64,000 nucleotides of DNA, taken from contig CM056376.1 of NCBI GenBank assembly GCA_029718625.1, forward strand, positions 123,866,794-123,930,793. Direction: 5' to 3'. Below, piece after piece: positions 24,001 to 34,320 of this stretch (position 1 is the first letter of the stretch; each line of letters starts with the position of its first letter). Position numbers and translations under genes: made by a program. Under the pieces are notes generated by a model. It was not told the origin of the DNA and searched no databases. It saw nothing but the letters and a program-made list of their open reading frames with translations. Source of the stretch: Synaphobranchus kaupii. Its lineage: Eukaryota > Chordata > Actinopteri > Anguilliformes > Synaphobranchidae.

Positions 24001-24372
24001 CCCTTCCCCATCATTTGTCTAGTTAACCCGGTGTCTGTTAAACTTTCCCTCCCCGCCTCCCTCAAAGTTTACCCGGTGTTTCATGTGTCCCAGGTTAAGC
24101 CTGTCTCCTCCAGCCCCCTCAGTACCCCTACCATCCCGCCTCCTCCCGTCCGAGTTGTTGACAACGCCCCGGCCTACACGGTGAACCGTGTTATTGATAT
24201 CCGCCGCAGGGGCCGGGGTTTCCAATACCTCGTCGACTGGGAGGGGTACGGTCCTGAGGAGAGGTCGTGGCTCCACAAGAGCCTGATCTTGGACCATTCA
24301 GTAATCCAAGACTTCCACGAACAGTTCCCTGACAAGACCAGGCCTCCGGGTACGCCAGGTGGCGTACATTGA
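20971..24372 (+). CDS. pol: Pol polyprotein: protease, RT, RNase H, integrase, chromodomain
   Basis: This is the enzymatic polyprotein of the element, an open frame of 1133 codons. It sits in the -1 frame relative to gag and is expected as a Gag-Pol fusion entered at the slippery heptamer 21013-21019, so the ATG at 20971 is probably not a real start. Domains: aspartic protease ([12 protein letters not shown], residues about 59-70); reverse transcriptase with the YIDD box near residue 378; RNase H ([10 protein letters not shown] near 526); integrase with an HHCC zinc finger (about 705-745, CSVCARSK at its end) and a DD35E core (GVDF near 779, SDRGPQF near 838, GQAERA near 874); and a C-terminal chromodomain (about 1068-1123, YLVDWEGYG), which in this group directs integration to certain chromatin. 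All catalytic residues seen are present. The stop TGA (24370-24372) abuts the polypurine tract. Confidence 0.95.
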   Translation: MRQAWPSDRLLSHSPKRRGSPVRLGVLTSPIVPNHAAQDRLMFKATLLWRDKTLSSSALIDSGADASFMDITFARRAGIPTERLTSPISALALDGRSLGLVTHSTVPIQLVLSGNHRESIQLLLINSQQSALVLGQTWLRLHNPHIDWKAGRILAWSAHCLASCLRSALPPPGPSKPCSMQPIPDLTNVPSEYHDLAQVFSKSRALSLPPHRPYDCAIDLLAGAKLPSGRLYSLSGPEKLAMEEYIHDSLASGIIRPSSSPVGAGFFFVGKKDGSLRPCIDYRGLNQVTIRNKYPLPLINTAFEALSPAVTFTKLDLRNAYHLVRIREGDEWKTAFNTPLGHYEYLVVPFGLTNAPAVFQSMVNDVLRDLLGRSVFVYIDDILIFSQSPQEHVRHVREVLQRLLENQLFVKAEKCSFHASTVPFLGFIIEEGSIRADPVKIKAVTEWPQPTSRKHLQQFLGFANFYRRFIRNYSSIAAPLTKLTSVALPYCWNSDAQRAFELLKARFSSAPILLHPDTSRQFVVEVDASDTGVGAILSQRSASDSKLHPCAFFSRRLSSAERNYDVGDRELLAIKLALEEWRHWLEGAGTPFLVFTDHQNLIYLRSAKRLNSRQARWSLFFARFNFSVSFRPGSRNIKADALSRIFSPPSSPADPEPILPASCVVAAVSWEIEGIVKAAQTSQPDPRNNPNSCLFVPDSVRSQVLEWVHASCLACHPGVARTIALVRRSFWWPTLKGDTRAFVLACSVCARSKASHQPPSGLLLSLPVPGRPWSHIGVDFVTGLPLSEGNTVILTIVDRFSKAVHFVPLPKLPSALETAELLVLHVVRLHGIPSDIVSDRGPQFSSRVWRAFCAALGASPSLSSGFHPQSNGQAERANQDLGAALRCVTVRNPASWSRFLPWVEYAHNSLKSASTGLSPFECALGYQPPLLSTQEAEIAVPSVRAHVLRCKNIWRLTRTALLHANSRSQRLADLHRTAAPQYRAGQQVWLSTANISLPSSSRKLQPRFIGPFPIICLVNPVSVKLSLPASLKVYPVFHVSQVKPVSSSPLSTPTIPPPPVRVVDNAPAYTVNRVIDIRRRGRGFQYLVDWEGYGPEERSWLHKSLILDHSVIQDFHEQFPDKTRPPGTPGGVH
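21013..21060 (+). promoter_or_regulatory. -1 programmed ribosomal frameshift signal
   Basis: The heptamer CCCAAAA (21013-21019) stands in the correct phase (C CCA AAA in the gag frame). After a 3-base spacer, GGGGCTCG (21023-21030) pairs perfectly with CGAGCCCC (21053-21060). The loop can pair internally (CCAG with CTGG, or AGTA with TACT), and the gag stop falls inside it. A -1 slip moves the ribosome exactly into the pol frame. The spacer is shorter than the usual 5-9 bases unless the first G-C pairs open. Confidence 0.85.
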
Positions 24373-24380
24373 GGGGGGGG
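24371..24380 (+). other. polypurine tract for plus-strand priming
   Basis: GAGGGGGGGG lies three bases (TAC) before the TGTAAC start of the 3' LTR, the standard position for the RNase H-resistant plus-strand primer. Confidence 0.8.
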
Positions 24381-24383
24381 TAC

Positions 24384-25786
24384 TGTAACGTTCCGTTCCC
24401 GTCCTGTCCGTTTTCCATGTTTTCCTTGTTTCCTTCCGTGTCATGTTGGATCCCTTGTCCGTGTTTCCCTCCTGGCTGTGGACTGGGCGTCTCCCTCGGG
24501 TACTTTTTGGTTTCATTTTCCACTTTAGCTTCCGCCTATCACTCGCCCCTCTCGTTACTCACATTCCTCACTGCTGTGCTTCGGCAATCACTCCTGATTT
24601 AACATCACACCTGTTTCTCGTTTTCTCCTTCACTTCCTGCACCATTTAAACCCCTGGCTGGCTGCTATTCAGCGCCAGTTCGTTGACTAACCTACCGTGT
24701 TTGTTTCGTATCCCGTTTCTGGTCCAGTGTTTGTGAACCTGCTGGTTCATACCTGTTCGCCTGGTTTCCTGACTGGTAGCTATCTCTGCTAATCTTTCGC
24801 TGCTGCATGCATTTACCTGTTTCCCTTCAAAACCTCCAGACGCCGCAGTTCCAGTCTTCCCGCAGCTGTGTTTGTCCTCCCCGTGTTACGTACCTCCCGT
24901 ACTCGTGTTGCAGTACCAGGACCTCTGCATGCCAGCCGGCTTACGCCAGTACTGCCCGAGCTACGCCGCACCTTCCAACTCGGCGGTGCATTCACCAGCT
25001 ACAGTCCTGTCACAACACCCTGCCTTTAACCTCTGCTTTCTGCCCGGTTACTCAAGCTACCCGGTCCAGTTTCCAGTCCTGTTCCAGCCCAGTTCCGATC
25101 CAGTTTCCAGTCCAGCTCCAGTCCAGTTTCCAGTCCAGTTCCAGTCCAGTTCCGGTGTTTTAGACACCTCCGTTCAAGTCCAGTTCCGGCTTGGAACCAG
25201 TTCCGTGCCGTCCCCTGTGTTCCTGAGTGGACCTTCCGGTCCAGTTTCCAGTCCAGTTCCAGTCCAGGTCCGGTGTTTCATACACCTCCGTTCAAGTCCA
25301 GTTCCGGCTTGGAACAAGTTCCGTGCCGTTCCCGTTTCCTGAGTGGACCTCCCGGTCCAGTTTCCAGTCCAGTTCCCAGTCCAGTTCCAGTCCAGTTCCG
25401 GTGTGTTATACACCTCCGTTCAAGTCCAGTTCCGGCTTGGAACAAGTTCCGTGCCGTTCCCGTTTCCTGAGTGGACCTTCCGGTCCAGTTTCCAGTCCAG
25501 TTCCGATCCAGTTTCCAGTCCAGTTCCAGTCCAGTTCCAGTCCAGTTCCGGTGTTTTAGACACCTCCGTTCAAGTCCAGTTCCGGCTTGGAACAGTTCCG
25601 TGTTTCCTCAAGTCCAGCTCCGGCTTGGAGCAGTCCTCAGTTGGACGCTATCCTGTGTTAACTAACTAACCTGTTTTGCTCCCGTGTACAGCTTTGGGAC
25701 CACCCCAACGCTTAATAAAGTTCCACTTTCTGTAATCTGTCTCCTGGTCGTTGCACTTGGGTTCGTCCCGTATCAGGATCGTAACA
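24384..25786 (+). repeat. 3' LTR of the chromovirus
   Basis: It reads identically to the 5' LTR at a constant offset of 5749 bases, including the minisatellite. It is followed directly by the target duplication CTTTC (25787-25791). Identical LTRs mean little time since insertion or recent gene conversion. Confidence 0.95.
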
Positions 25787-26089
25787 CTTTCTTTGCCTTT
25801 GGTTATCTACAAAGCCAAAGACAGGAACAGTTTGTTCTCCTTTTTAAAGTTATTATATTTGGATAGGTAATACAATAAACATGAGACATATTAAATAATT
25901 TGAAATGCGTTATGTCAATGAACAGCTGACAATTCCCTTCAAACAAACAAAAAAAAACGATTTGAACAGGTAATGTTTAAAACCTCTGTTATTCTGCGCT
26001 AAATGGGTAAGTAATGTTCAATGCATAATGACTACTCTGTAACAGAGAATAAATCGTTTTTGGCGACTCTGTAGCACAGTCCATAGGAC

Positions 26090-26890
26090 AGCTTTCTCTT
26101 GACAAATACATACATCTCCCACTATGGCACTGTATATACCATGATCCCACCCTTCGCCTTCCCAAGAGCCTCAATCATCCTGGGAATGCTGTCATACAAG
26201 TTCTGAACTGTTTGTAGTGGGAAATTGGACCATACTTCTACTATGTGGTACCACTGGTGGTAGAGGCGAGTTTCCCCCTAATCATTGTAAAGCGCTTTGA
26301 GTTGCCGGCTGGTGAGAAAGGTGCTATATAAATGTATATATAAACAAGGTATTATTATTATTATTATTATGCGCCCCAGAACTTTCCATTTAGGTTCAAG
26401 ATCAGTGTGTATGTGGGCATCATCACCTTGGAATATGGGGACATCATGAGGAAACAGTGTTTGAAACATGCACCTGGTCTTGCAAAATGGCTTCGTCTAC
26501 CTCGGCTGTTATATGACCATGCAGAGTAACCATCGGACCTAATGATTCCCATGAAATGTCTGCCCATACCATTACAGATCCGCCACCATGCTTAGCATTT
26601 AGCATTCTTTCGGCATTAATGCACGGCTTAAAGGTGCATTGGAACAACCATGCAGTGAAAGTCCCTGTTCCATAATCAGCGTTTTAAAGTGGTTTGGACT
26701 GAGGTAGAATGAGGCTGTCACTCCAGGACGACTAGATATAAGGCTGCTTAATTGTTTTATGAAGTACAGCAAGCTTAGCTTTCCTTTGTGGAATCACTGA
26801 TATCACTTGCACCATTGTCTACTGGGAGACAAGCATCCTTCATGTGGCCACAAGGGGTAGACCTCCCGGTTTGATAGTAGTGCGCTTTGT
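26090..26890 (-). pseudogene. Tc1/mariner transposase relic
   Basis: Minus-strand fragments match a Tc1 transposase core in pieces: GGGSVMVWADISWESLG (about 26540-26600, usually VWA.ISW), a degraded second catalytic segment near 26430 (IFQGDDAHIHT, where the family has a QDDNAP.H type motif), and N-terminal remnants (SDISDSTKES near 26790). Frames change several times and no terminal repeats were located. A LINE tail interrupts it at about 26273-26370. It is an old, inactive copy. Confidence 0.75.
26273..26370 (+). mobile_element. L2-type LINE or SINE 3' tail inserted in the Tc1 relic
   Basis: ATTGTAAAGCGCTTTGAGTT followed by GGTGCTATATAAATG is the characteristic 3' stem region of L2-clade LINEs and their SINE partners. 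It ends in a short TA/ATT repeat. It interrupts recognisable transposase sequence on both sides, so it arrived later. Confidence 0.65.
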
Positions 26891-27059
26891 TGCCTTACTT
26901 ATTATTTTGCCGAATAGAAAGACCCCAGTTTAGTTTTGCATATGGTGGGCGCTTACTTATTCAGATGTATTCCCAGTGCCCGGGGAGGGGGGATATTTAT
27001 ATTTATTTATAAGAATATTTATCAGGCCCCAAACCATCTCGTGTAGATCTCATAGTAGG

Positions 27060-27310
27060 CTTCTTCTAAGGAGAGTGGCAAGAAATCATATTAACATAAA
27101 AATGATCATAGAAGTGCGAGGCGGGCCCCACTCCAGAGAATGATGGCTGCGTGACAGCAGATGGTGGTTTTTCTGGTGATGAATACACTCTGGGATTCTT
27201 TTAGCCCCTGCTTTCAGCATCGCGAACGTCGATAATGATGCCGCCGCCGATGATGACAGACCGTCCTCTCCGAGCAGAAGTGGGTATCGCATGCCACCAA
27301 ACCTGCACCT
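27060..27310. promoter_or_regulatory. candidate conserved non-coding block
   Basis: GC-richer, high-complexity DNA between AT-rich flanks, without a plausible exon. The call is from composition only. Confidence 0.25.
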
Positions 27311-28239
27311 TATCTTAATGTTTTAATGACTCTGCCTGCCGTATAAAACATTTTCACTGCCACCGCCTGCTGGTAAAAGACTAAGCGGCAAAGGAAACAA
27401 ACTTCTGTTACTCTGCACTGAATAATTTACAAAGGAAATGTAAGGAAGCATTGGGTTACACACACACACACAGACACACGCAGAACATCTTACTGGTAGC
27501 AAGGTGTACATACTCAAAACCCTGATACAGAGTCTGTTAACACTCAAACATTCTGTAAAATGCATCACTCTGCTCATTGCTCTATGTCAGTTGCAATTTG
27601 TTATGCTGACAGAGTTTGGCCATATGTACGTATGTACATGACTGTTTCTGTGTTCAAAACATTGGAGGCAATGGATATTTAGACTGTGAATCGGAAATCC
27701 ATGGCATCATATTTCATCATTGTAATTTAATGCAATATGATGTATCATCCTCTAGCTTTTTCATCTATCCTTTATCTGTGTGGGCAGCTATTAATATCCT
27801 GTGTGTGATGTCCCGATTGTCTTATATTATCGCCATCTTAGCGGGCTACCCAACTGTATCCCGCATAACTAGCTAGCTAGCTGTTCATAATAATGGATTT
27901 AGCTTGTGAATCAAGAAAGATTCTGTGACCCAGCCGACATGTATGTATTTGTGATGGCGGTTAGTTTACGCATCAAAATAACACTTTTGTGCCTTAATTT
28001 CTACTTACAGCTACTGGTGGAAAAAGGTTGATGTACCCAGACACTTGTTCATAAAAAATTAATTATGAATTCAGTAAAATACAACAGCTTTTGGGTTATT
28101 ATCTTGAATGTGTATCAGTCATCTACCAACTTTCAAGCCACAAGTTCAATTAATTGCTGCATTCATAACCACTAATCATTAAATTGCCACTTAATTAGAT
28201 ACAAGAGAGAGTTGTCAGTGTTTATGTTTATGTCCGTTG

Positions 28240-28680
28240 ACAAATATCACATCAGAATAGGTTAGTTGGTGAAAGGAAAAAGCAAAAGGCATGCTTCTGG
28301 AACTTGATGATACTTGATGTTTATTACAAAAATAGGAATGTACATTTCATACTAGCAGTGACAAAGAAAATGTCATGGAAACACACAAACTGCACTGGAT
28401 TCAGCATAATCAATTTGGATCATGTCTGTTCACAAAAATACATTTTATAGCGGTCTTTGTCTGCTACAATCCATTCATAGATTAAATTGTTTAAGTACAT
28501 TTTGTTCTTTTCTTCCAGGCTACCGGTCTGTAATTGATGGCTTGTTTCACCTATAAAGTATTTGGAATAATAGCAGGCCGATTGCTGGCTGCCGGTCACT
28601 TTACAGTAATTAATAGTGTTTGTCGCCTGCGTTTCTGCTGTCTGCATAATTGATGAAGACGTGCATGGTTAAAGAGTTAG
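28240..28680. promoter_or_regulatory. candidate conserved non-coding element
   Basis: High-complexity sequence with several TAAT-core sites (ACAGTAATTAATAG near 28604, GCATAATTGATG near 28645) and no repeats. It looks like a developmental enhancer in texture. The 75-codon minus-strand ORF here has no domain and lacks clear splice signals. Unproven without cross-species alignment. Confidence 0.35.
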
Positions 28681-29292
28681 GATATCAAAATGTTTGATTT
28701 GTAATTAAATGTCTGCCTGCTGCATATTTTTACATGGGTATACTGCCTCTTCTTCCATATGTTGACATTGATGTGTGAAAACTTGATCTTCACTTGGCAT
28801 CAAAATAATTCTTAACGAATGATAAGTAATGTTTTCTTTTTCTTTTTCTCAGCTGTAACCCATTGATCAACAGAAATGTTGGTGTTATTCATAAGATGGT
28901 GTTTGTAATTTTTAGCTTCAGAGTAGCATTTCTTGTCAAAGCCAGAAATGCAGAATTTGAATCAATGGGAATATTTTCTACATGCCGACAGCAGCTTGTT
29001 GAGTTTGATTGAATGAGCTGTGTTTTATTTTTCAAAATCCTGTGAGAAATTATGTTTCTACTTTAAAACTTTTAATGCTGTGGTAGTTTTTTTCTGCCTG
29101 TACTGTGAACCTGTTCTGGCAATTCAATAAGCATTCATCAGTGACTTGAGTTAATTCTAGTTTCTGTGAACTAGAGGAATGAGCAATATGAGAAATAAAC
29201 ACATAAAGGAGAAATAAATACGTACATAAAAATAGTGTTAAAAGTTACAATGGATTGTCAAGACTGTTGAATGATGAATAACTTATGGACAC
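28681..29292. other. non-coding stretch
   Basis: AT-rich sequence without ORF, recognised repeat or motif cluster. Confidence 0.3.
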
Positions 29293-29525
29293 ATTGGGCC
29301 TCATTCATGAAGCATTCCTAAATATTCGCGTACATTTCGTATTCGTACATACATGTACGAAACGAGTTGGTACGAAATATTTACGCTGGATTCATCAAAC
29401 CGTGTGGGAAAGGCAGATTTTTTCGTATTCTCGTACGAAGCACGTCCATGTTATTTTGTGATTAGCATAAATCCACGCCCATGAATTGCCTTATATGGTG
29501 GCTGTCACTTCCATACCTCGTCAAA

Positions 29526-29815
29526 ATGGCCCGGAAAAAGCAAAGGAAAGAATAATTCCGACACTGAAATCAAAGTTTTATTAGCAGATGTTCAATCAAG
29601 GAAAAAAAAATGATAGTTTAGTATTGTCACTACCGGTGTCATGAACTGGGAAAGTAAAGGCCTAGCAGGAGATACCATGTACCATCAATGCAGGATCACC
29701 CTCACACGAACTGATAAAGTAGTAAAATAAAAATAAAATAAAGTATTGACGTTAAATTGGAGGCGAAGAAACGCATAGCTGCGCATCTACGTCTGCATCG
29801 GACGAGCGAGCGCAT
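29526..29815 (+). pseudogene. Harbinger Myb/SANT-like DNA-binding protein remnant
   Basis: It starts MARKKQRK, then SDTEIKVLLADVQSRK (in another frame after about 29550), FSIVTTGVMN, and DVKLEAKKRIAAH near 29755-29790. These are the N-terminal helices and the conserved KV.AKKR tail of the Myb-like domain that in PIF-Harbinger elements binds the ends and helps the transposase into the nucleus. At least two frameshifts and internal stops break it. Confidence 0.7.
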
Positions 29816-30109
29816 TGCTTTATCGCAGCCTGGAAATAAATTAAACGTTATTCATTTTGTAATTTTGTTGGGGTTCTGTGCATGTGAGTTGTGGTTTGAA
29901 ATTGGGTAATCATAGGCTACCTTGTATTAGAATCTCTCTGATTTGTTCTAATTGTGGTCACATTGATGCACAAATCCCACTGAGCAAAAGCCAGAATCGA
30001 GCTCAGGTTTACATCCTGGGATATTATAATATAGCCTGGCTACATTCTAACCGGTTAAAAAACTTACACGGTTAAATCAAGTTTATCTGGTTTTTCACCT
30101 GGCGTTTCA

Positions 30110-30310
30110 CCGATTTTTCAGCAAAAACGTTCACTGGGGTGTGCAGTCTATGGCACCGATAACATTGGACAGGTTGGCAATTTCATAAAAACCCCGCTTT
30201 ACCTCCACCTGGCTTTGCTTCTTCTAAGGGAACTGGATGTACGCTGGCATTAGCTGGATTAAGCTGTTGACCACAATTGCAACCTTGGCTACAGACATGT
30301 AAGCCGAAAG
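30110..30310 (-). pseudogene. Harbinger transposase fragment
   Basis: On the minus strand, GFYEIANLSNVIGAIDCT (about 30141-30196) matches the first catalytic region of Harbinger transposases (G-F-Y-x-I-A...N-V-I-G-A-I-D-C-T), including the first Asp. Upstream residues are partly conserved and stops occur on both sides. The remainder of the gene is absent, probably lost when the LINE inserted or by later deletion. Confidence 0.6.
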
Positions 30311-30544
30311 CAAATTTTGTTAATTGGTTAAATGTGCGTTTTAATTAGCATAGGCTATGTAAGGTCATGTAGAATTTCATTTTTGTTGCAATTTAGAAAA
30401 AATAGTAGGCTACTGGGAGCATTCATTAGCCTATGTTATGGGTCTAATTAAACAGCTTCATAGCCTACAATTGATTAATAGGCATGATCTAAAGTGTTTG
30501 GTTTTTACAATTGTAATTCATAACGTTTGCACTGTGCATTTCAA

Positions 30545-33055
30545 AGGCCACATTTAGTCTTGTGAGTTTAACAGATGAGTTTGCTGAACTGCTGTCTAAA
30601 GTGTCCACTGACTTTTATCGCGTGATTATATCTGGGGACTTTAACATACACATTGATAATCCCACTGATGTTAAAGCCAGTGAGTTTTTAAATCTCTTAA
30701 GCTCTTTTGATTTTACCCAACATGTCTCTGTGCCCATGCACACACAAGGCCATACATTAGATTTGGTTATCACTTATGGTCTTGATATCAGTGTCAGCTC
30801 TGTTCTTGATGTAGCTATCTCTGATCATTATTGTGTTCTTTTTCATATGGGCTTAATTATTGATGAAGTCAACACTGATAAGGTGATAAAAAAATGCTAT
30901 CTAAATGCCAGTTCAGCTAAAGTGTTCACAAATCTTTTGTCTAGGTCACCAATTGGTCAACCCACTTATTCCTTCTCCTGTGATGTTTTAGTAGATTGTT
31001 TTAACTCTAAGGTTTTAAAAACTATTGACATTGTTGCTCCAATGAAAACCAAGATTATTTCTGGTAAACAAAAAGCTCCATGGAGAAATGAAATTGAAAT
31101 AAGAAAAACAAACCTTCAAGTGCACTTTGATTTCTATAGAGAGGGCCTTAATAGGTATTATAGGAAATTGAAGTATGCCAGACACACATTGTGTTCTAAC
31201 ATTATTAACAACCACAAAGATAATTCAAAAACCCTTTTTTCTAGCATTGATAGTCTGATAAATCCCCCCTCCATAGCACCTTGTGAACTTCTTTCTACTG
31301 CCAAGTGTAATGAATTTGCGGCATGCTTTAATGACAAGATTGCAGACATTAGAGTAAACATCTCTAAAACAACACAAAAGAATGTTGAGTTCCTATCATC
31401 ATTATGTGGGGGTACTTCTGAAAGCCATATGACACATTTTGCCATGGTTGACTCAAAAATGATTAGCAACGTTTTATCCCTTTTGAGGTCTTCAACCTGT
31501 CCCCTTGATCCTATTCCCACAACCTTTTTTAAAACTGTTAAACTGTGTCTCTGAGGATGTGCTCACTATAGTAAATTTCTCTTTACAAACTGGTACTTTT
31601 TCTAGCTCACTCAAAACCACCATTGTTAGGCCATTATTAAAGAAAAGTAATCTTGATTCTTCTTGGAAAAATACTTGAAAGAGTGGTGTTACAGCAATTA
31701 AATTACTTTTTGAACACGCACTGTATTTATGACAAATTCCAATCTGGGTTTCGTGCTCACCATAGCACAGAAACTGCAATGGTTAGCTTTCTATCTTCGT
31801 GCTGTTGGATCTGAGTGCCGCTTTTGATACAGTTGACCACCACATTCTTCTTGACAGACTTGAGAAATGGGTTGGCCTCTCAGGCCCGGTTCTAAACTGG
31901 TTTAGGTCATATCTGACTGGGAGAAGTTTTCATGTTGCCCTGGGAAATCATATGTCAAACCAATTTGAGATATCATGTGGGGTCCCCCAGGGGTCCATTC
32001 TTGGGCCTCTATTGTTTAATTTGTATATACTTCCTCTAGGGGATGTTATTAGGAAGCATAACATAAATTTTCACAAGAACGCCGATGATACTCAACTGTA
32101 TATTTCTCTATCACTCGATGACTTCGGTCCTCTGAGTTCTTTAATCCATTGTCTGGAAGATATAAGTTTATGGATGTCCCCCAGATTTTTAAAATTAAAT
32201 GGAGATAAAACTGATATTTTAGTCCTTGGTGGAAAGGCTCAGAGAGTAAAACTCTGCAGCTATCTAGACTCTTTGTCCCTTAATAGCAAGGTGCAAGTAA
32301 GAAACTTAGGAGTAATCCTAGACTCTGACCTTAACTTTGAGGTCACCAAATGTAATAATATAAGAAATGTGACGAAGGTAGCCTTCTATCATTTAAAAAA
32401 CAATGCTAAAGTGCGGAGCTTCGTTTCACAGGCCGATGCAGAGAAACTTGTGCATGCTTTTATTTCAAGCAGACTAGATTATTGTAATGCCCTTTTCTCA
32501 GGTCTTTCAAATAAAATGATTGGTCGTCTGCAGCTAATTCAAAATGGAGCAGCATGAGTTTTAACAAAGACAAAAAAGAATGAACATATTAAACCTGTCT
32601 TAAAGTCATTACACTGGCTACCTGTTAGGTCCATAATTGATTTTAAAATAATTTTATTGGTTTACAAATCTCTTAATGGCCTAGCACCACAGTACATACG
32701 TGATATGCTCTTAGATTATGAGCCTGTTAGATCCTTTAGATCATCTGGCACAGGTCTTTTAATTATTCCAAGAGTCAGAACCAAAACTGTAGGGCAAGCA
32801 GCTTTTAGTTTTTACGCACCCTCTCTTTGGAATAACCTGCCAGTCGACTTTAGAAATACGGAATCAGAAAAGAAAAAAACAGAAAACATATCTCTTCAGT
32901 GCAGCTTTTGATTAACATTTTTAATTGTTTTACTTTGATTTTAATGTACTTATGTTACTTTCATTTTCTTTGTTGTTTGGTTTCTGTGTAATTTGAGTTG
33001 AGTTGTTTTTTGCCTGAAATGTGCTCTATAAATAAAATTTGATTTGAACAGAAAA
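30545..33055 (+). mobile_element. 5'-truncated L2-type LINE inside the Harbinger element
   Basis: The copy begins within the endonuclease (GDFN motif at about 30635) and runs through the RT to a 3' end reading TGCTCTATAAATAAAATTTG, typical of L2-clade LINEs. Lack of ORF1 and of the N-terminal endonuclease indicates 5' truncation during target-primed reverse transcription. It lies wholly between the Harbinger termini. Confidence 0.85.
30562..32911 (+). pseudogene. LINE ORF2 pseudogene (endonuclease C-terminal part and RT)
   Basis: An APE-type endonuclease C-terminal half (IISGDFNIHIDNP, then the SDH motif in ISDHYCVLF near 30820) is followed by a linker and the RT. The first frame ends at 31552-31554. 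A frame-disturbed region of about 250 bp follows. The RT frame (31799-32557) shows FDTVDHH and GVPQGSILGPLLF. The catalytic box, normally YADD, reads NADD (FHKNADDTQ, near 32078-32092). An in-frame TGA at 32555-32557 precedes the C-terminal region, which continues in the same frame to 32911. The enzyme is predicted inactive. Confidence 0.85.
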
Positions 33056-33256
33056 TAAAAATAACTTCATATTCTAATTATCACTCAGAAGCTACATTTA
33101 CCCGCATTCTGAATTTACAAAAGCGATATGTGTGGTCCTGAGCATGTGTAAAATGTTTAGTACATGCAAACAAATCTCAGATATGAAAACGTTGATGAAT
33201 GTCAAATGATTTACGTACAAATTTGTTCCACTCACGTTTCATGAATGAGGCCCATT

Positions 33257-33980
33257 GTTTTAAAGTATGATCAGGGTGCCCCTTAGATTTAAAGAGACAT
33301 AATTCAAAATTGATTTGGCATTGATATTGAATCCTTGAAGCACACCCCGCTTTGTAGCTGCTGACATGTTGTTGAATTCAATTTGATATGAAAAGCATTT
33401 ATTTTACCATCAGTGTTGACTTGAGTTAGGTTTTCTGTTGATCATTAACAGGATCTTAATGCGAGCCAATAACACTGACCCCACAGACTAGCATATGCAT
33501 GCACACATACACAAATATACACACAGTCTAAATTATTCATGCAACTAAAGCTGAAAGAGCTCTCTAAAACCACCAGAAAATTATTATATATATGCGTATA
33601 GAGTGGGAAACTGGCATATTATAAATGCATACAAAGAAGTAGTTATTCTTGTAAGTTTTTTTCCTTTATTATACCAGCTGACACCATTTCAGACAAACAT
33701 CTGTCGTACAATGGAGACCAGCGGAAGAAGTAGCAAGTACAAACAAAATTAAAAGTGTAAGCATCAAGTTACAATGCATACAAGCAAACATGTATAAATA
33801 TATGAATAAAATGAAGCAAAATTACAAATAGTTCATAAAACACTAATATAGCTATGAATATGATAGTCACCTGATCATCCTCCAAGCCAGTACACGCCTT
33901 GAATAAGATCATGTTATTGAATAAATCTTTTCTATAACATATAGGCTACTGTATGTTGCAAATTTGCACCCTTTGCTTAC
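33257..33980. other. non-coding stretch
   Basis: AT-rich sequence with short A- and TA-rich runs. No ORF or repeat family recognised. Confidence 0.3.
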
Positions 33981-33984
33981 AGGT

Positions 33985-34320
33985 TCACTGGGTAAGGCGT
34001 TGCCATCCGGATAAGGGGCCATTCTTTTTCTAATGCATGAATGAGCCCCATGGTCCTGAGGATGGAGTCATGGTCCCGGATCAAATCCCAACCATGCCGG
34101 TGCCCACTGCGGCTGGAAGCCCCACAGGGTGAAGTGGTTGCGCATGAATGTGGTTGTGTCCTCCTCTGACTCGCCTCTGCGCAAGCCTCACTTGTGAGAT
34201 GCAGGGTGATAAGGAGTGGCGCGAGGCATCACATGCTTCAGAAGAGAACGCACGCTTGTCTGCTCTCTCCAAAATCGATGGCAGAGGATCCAGTAACGAG
34301 CGCTGAAAAGAAAAACAAGG
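33985..34320 (+). mobile_element. tRNA-derived SINE, copy 1 (diverged)
   Basis: A box-B-like GGATCAAATCC (about 34078) is followed by CATGCCGGTGCCCACTGCGG and AGCCCCACAGGGTGAAG. The same order with variants is seen in the copy at 35885-36135. Further right the tail region (AGAACGCACGC, CTCTCTCC) parallels the copy at 58105-58535. The head is strongly diverged and the limits are approximate. Confidence 0.6.

Larger units (their letters stand above)
18635..25786 (+). mobile_element. intact Ty3/gypsy chromovirus (sushi-ichi-like LTR retrotransposon)
   Basis: This is a complete element of 7152 bp. Two 1403-bp direct repeats (18635-20037 and 24384-25786) begin TGTAACG, end CGTAACA and read identically throughout. 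They are flanked by the 5-bp duplication CTTTC (18630-18634 and 25787-25791). Between them lie an 11-nt self-priming type binding site, gag (20057-21037), pol in the -1 frame to 24372 with domain order protease, RT, RNase H, integrase, chromodomain, and a G-rich polypurine tract (24371-24380). Domain order and the C-terminal chromodomain place it among chromoviruses. The PEG10-like gag and -1 frameshift fit the fish sushi-ichi group. No stop or frameshift interrupts gag or pol, so it appears recent and possibly competent. Confidence 0.95.
29296..33253. mobile_element. PIF-Harbinger DNA transposon interrupted by a LINE
   Basis: The left end GGGCCTCATTCATGAA and the right end (33238-33253) are perfect 16-bp inverted repeats. 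The flanks carry ATT on both sides (29293-29295 and 33254-33256), a 3-bp duplication as Harbinger elements make. Internally there are remnants of both Harbinger genes: a Myb/SANT-like protein on the plus strand and a DDE transposase piece on the minus strand. Between about 30545 and 33055 the interior is occupied by an L2-type LINE, and most of the transposase is missing. The superfamily call rests on the two gene remnants more than on the ATT, which differs from the common TWA. Confidence 0.8.
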
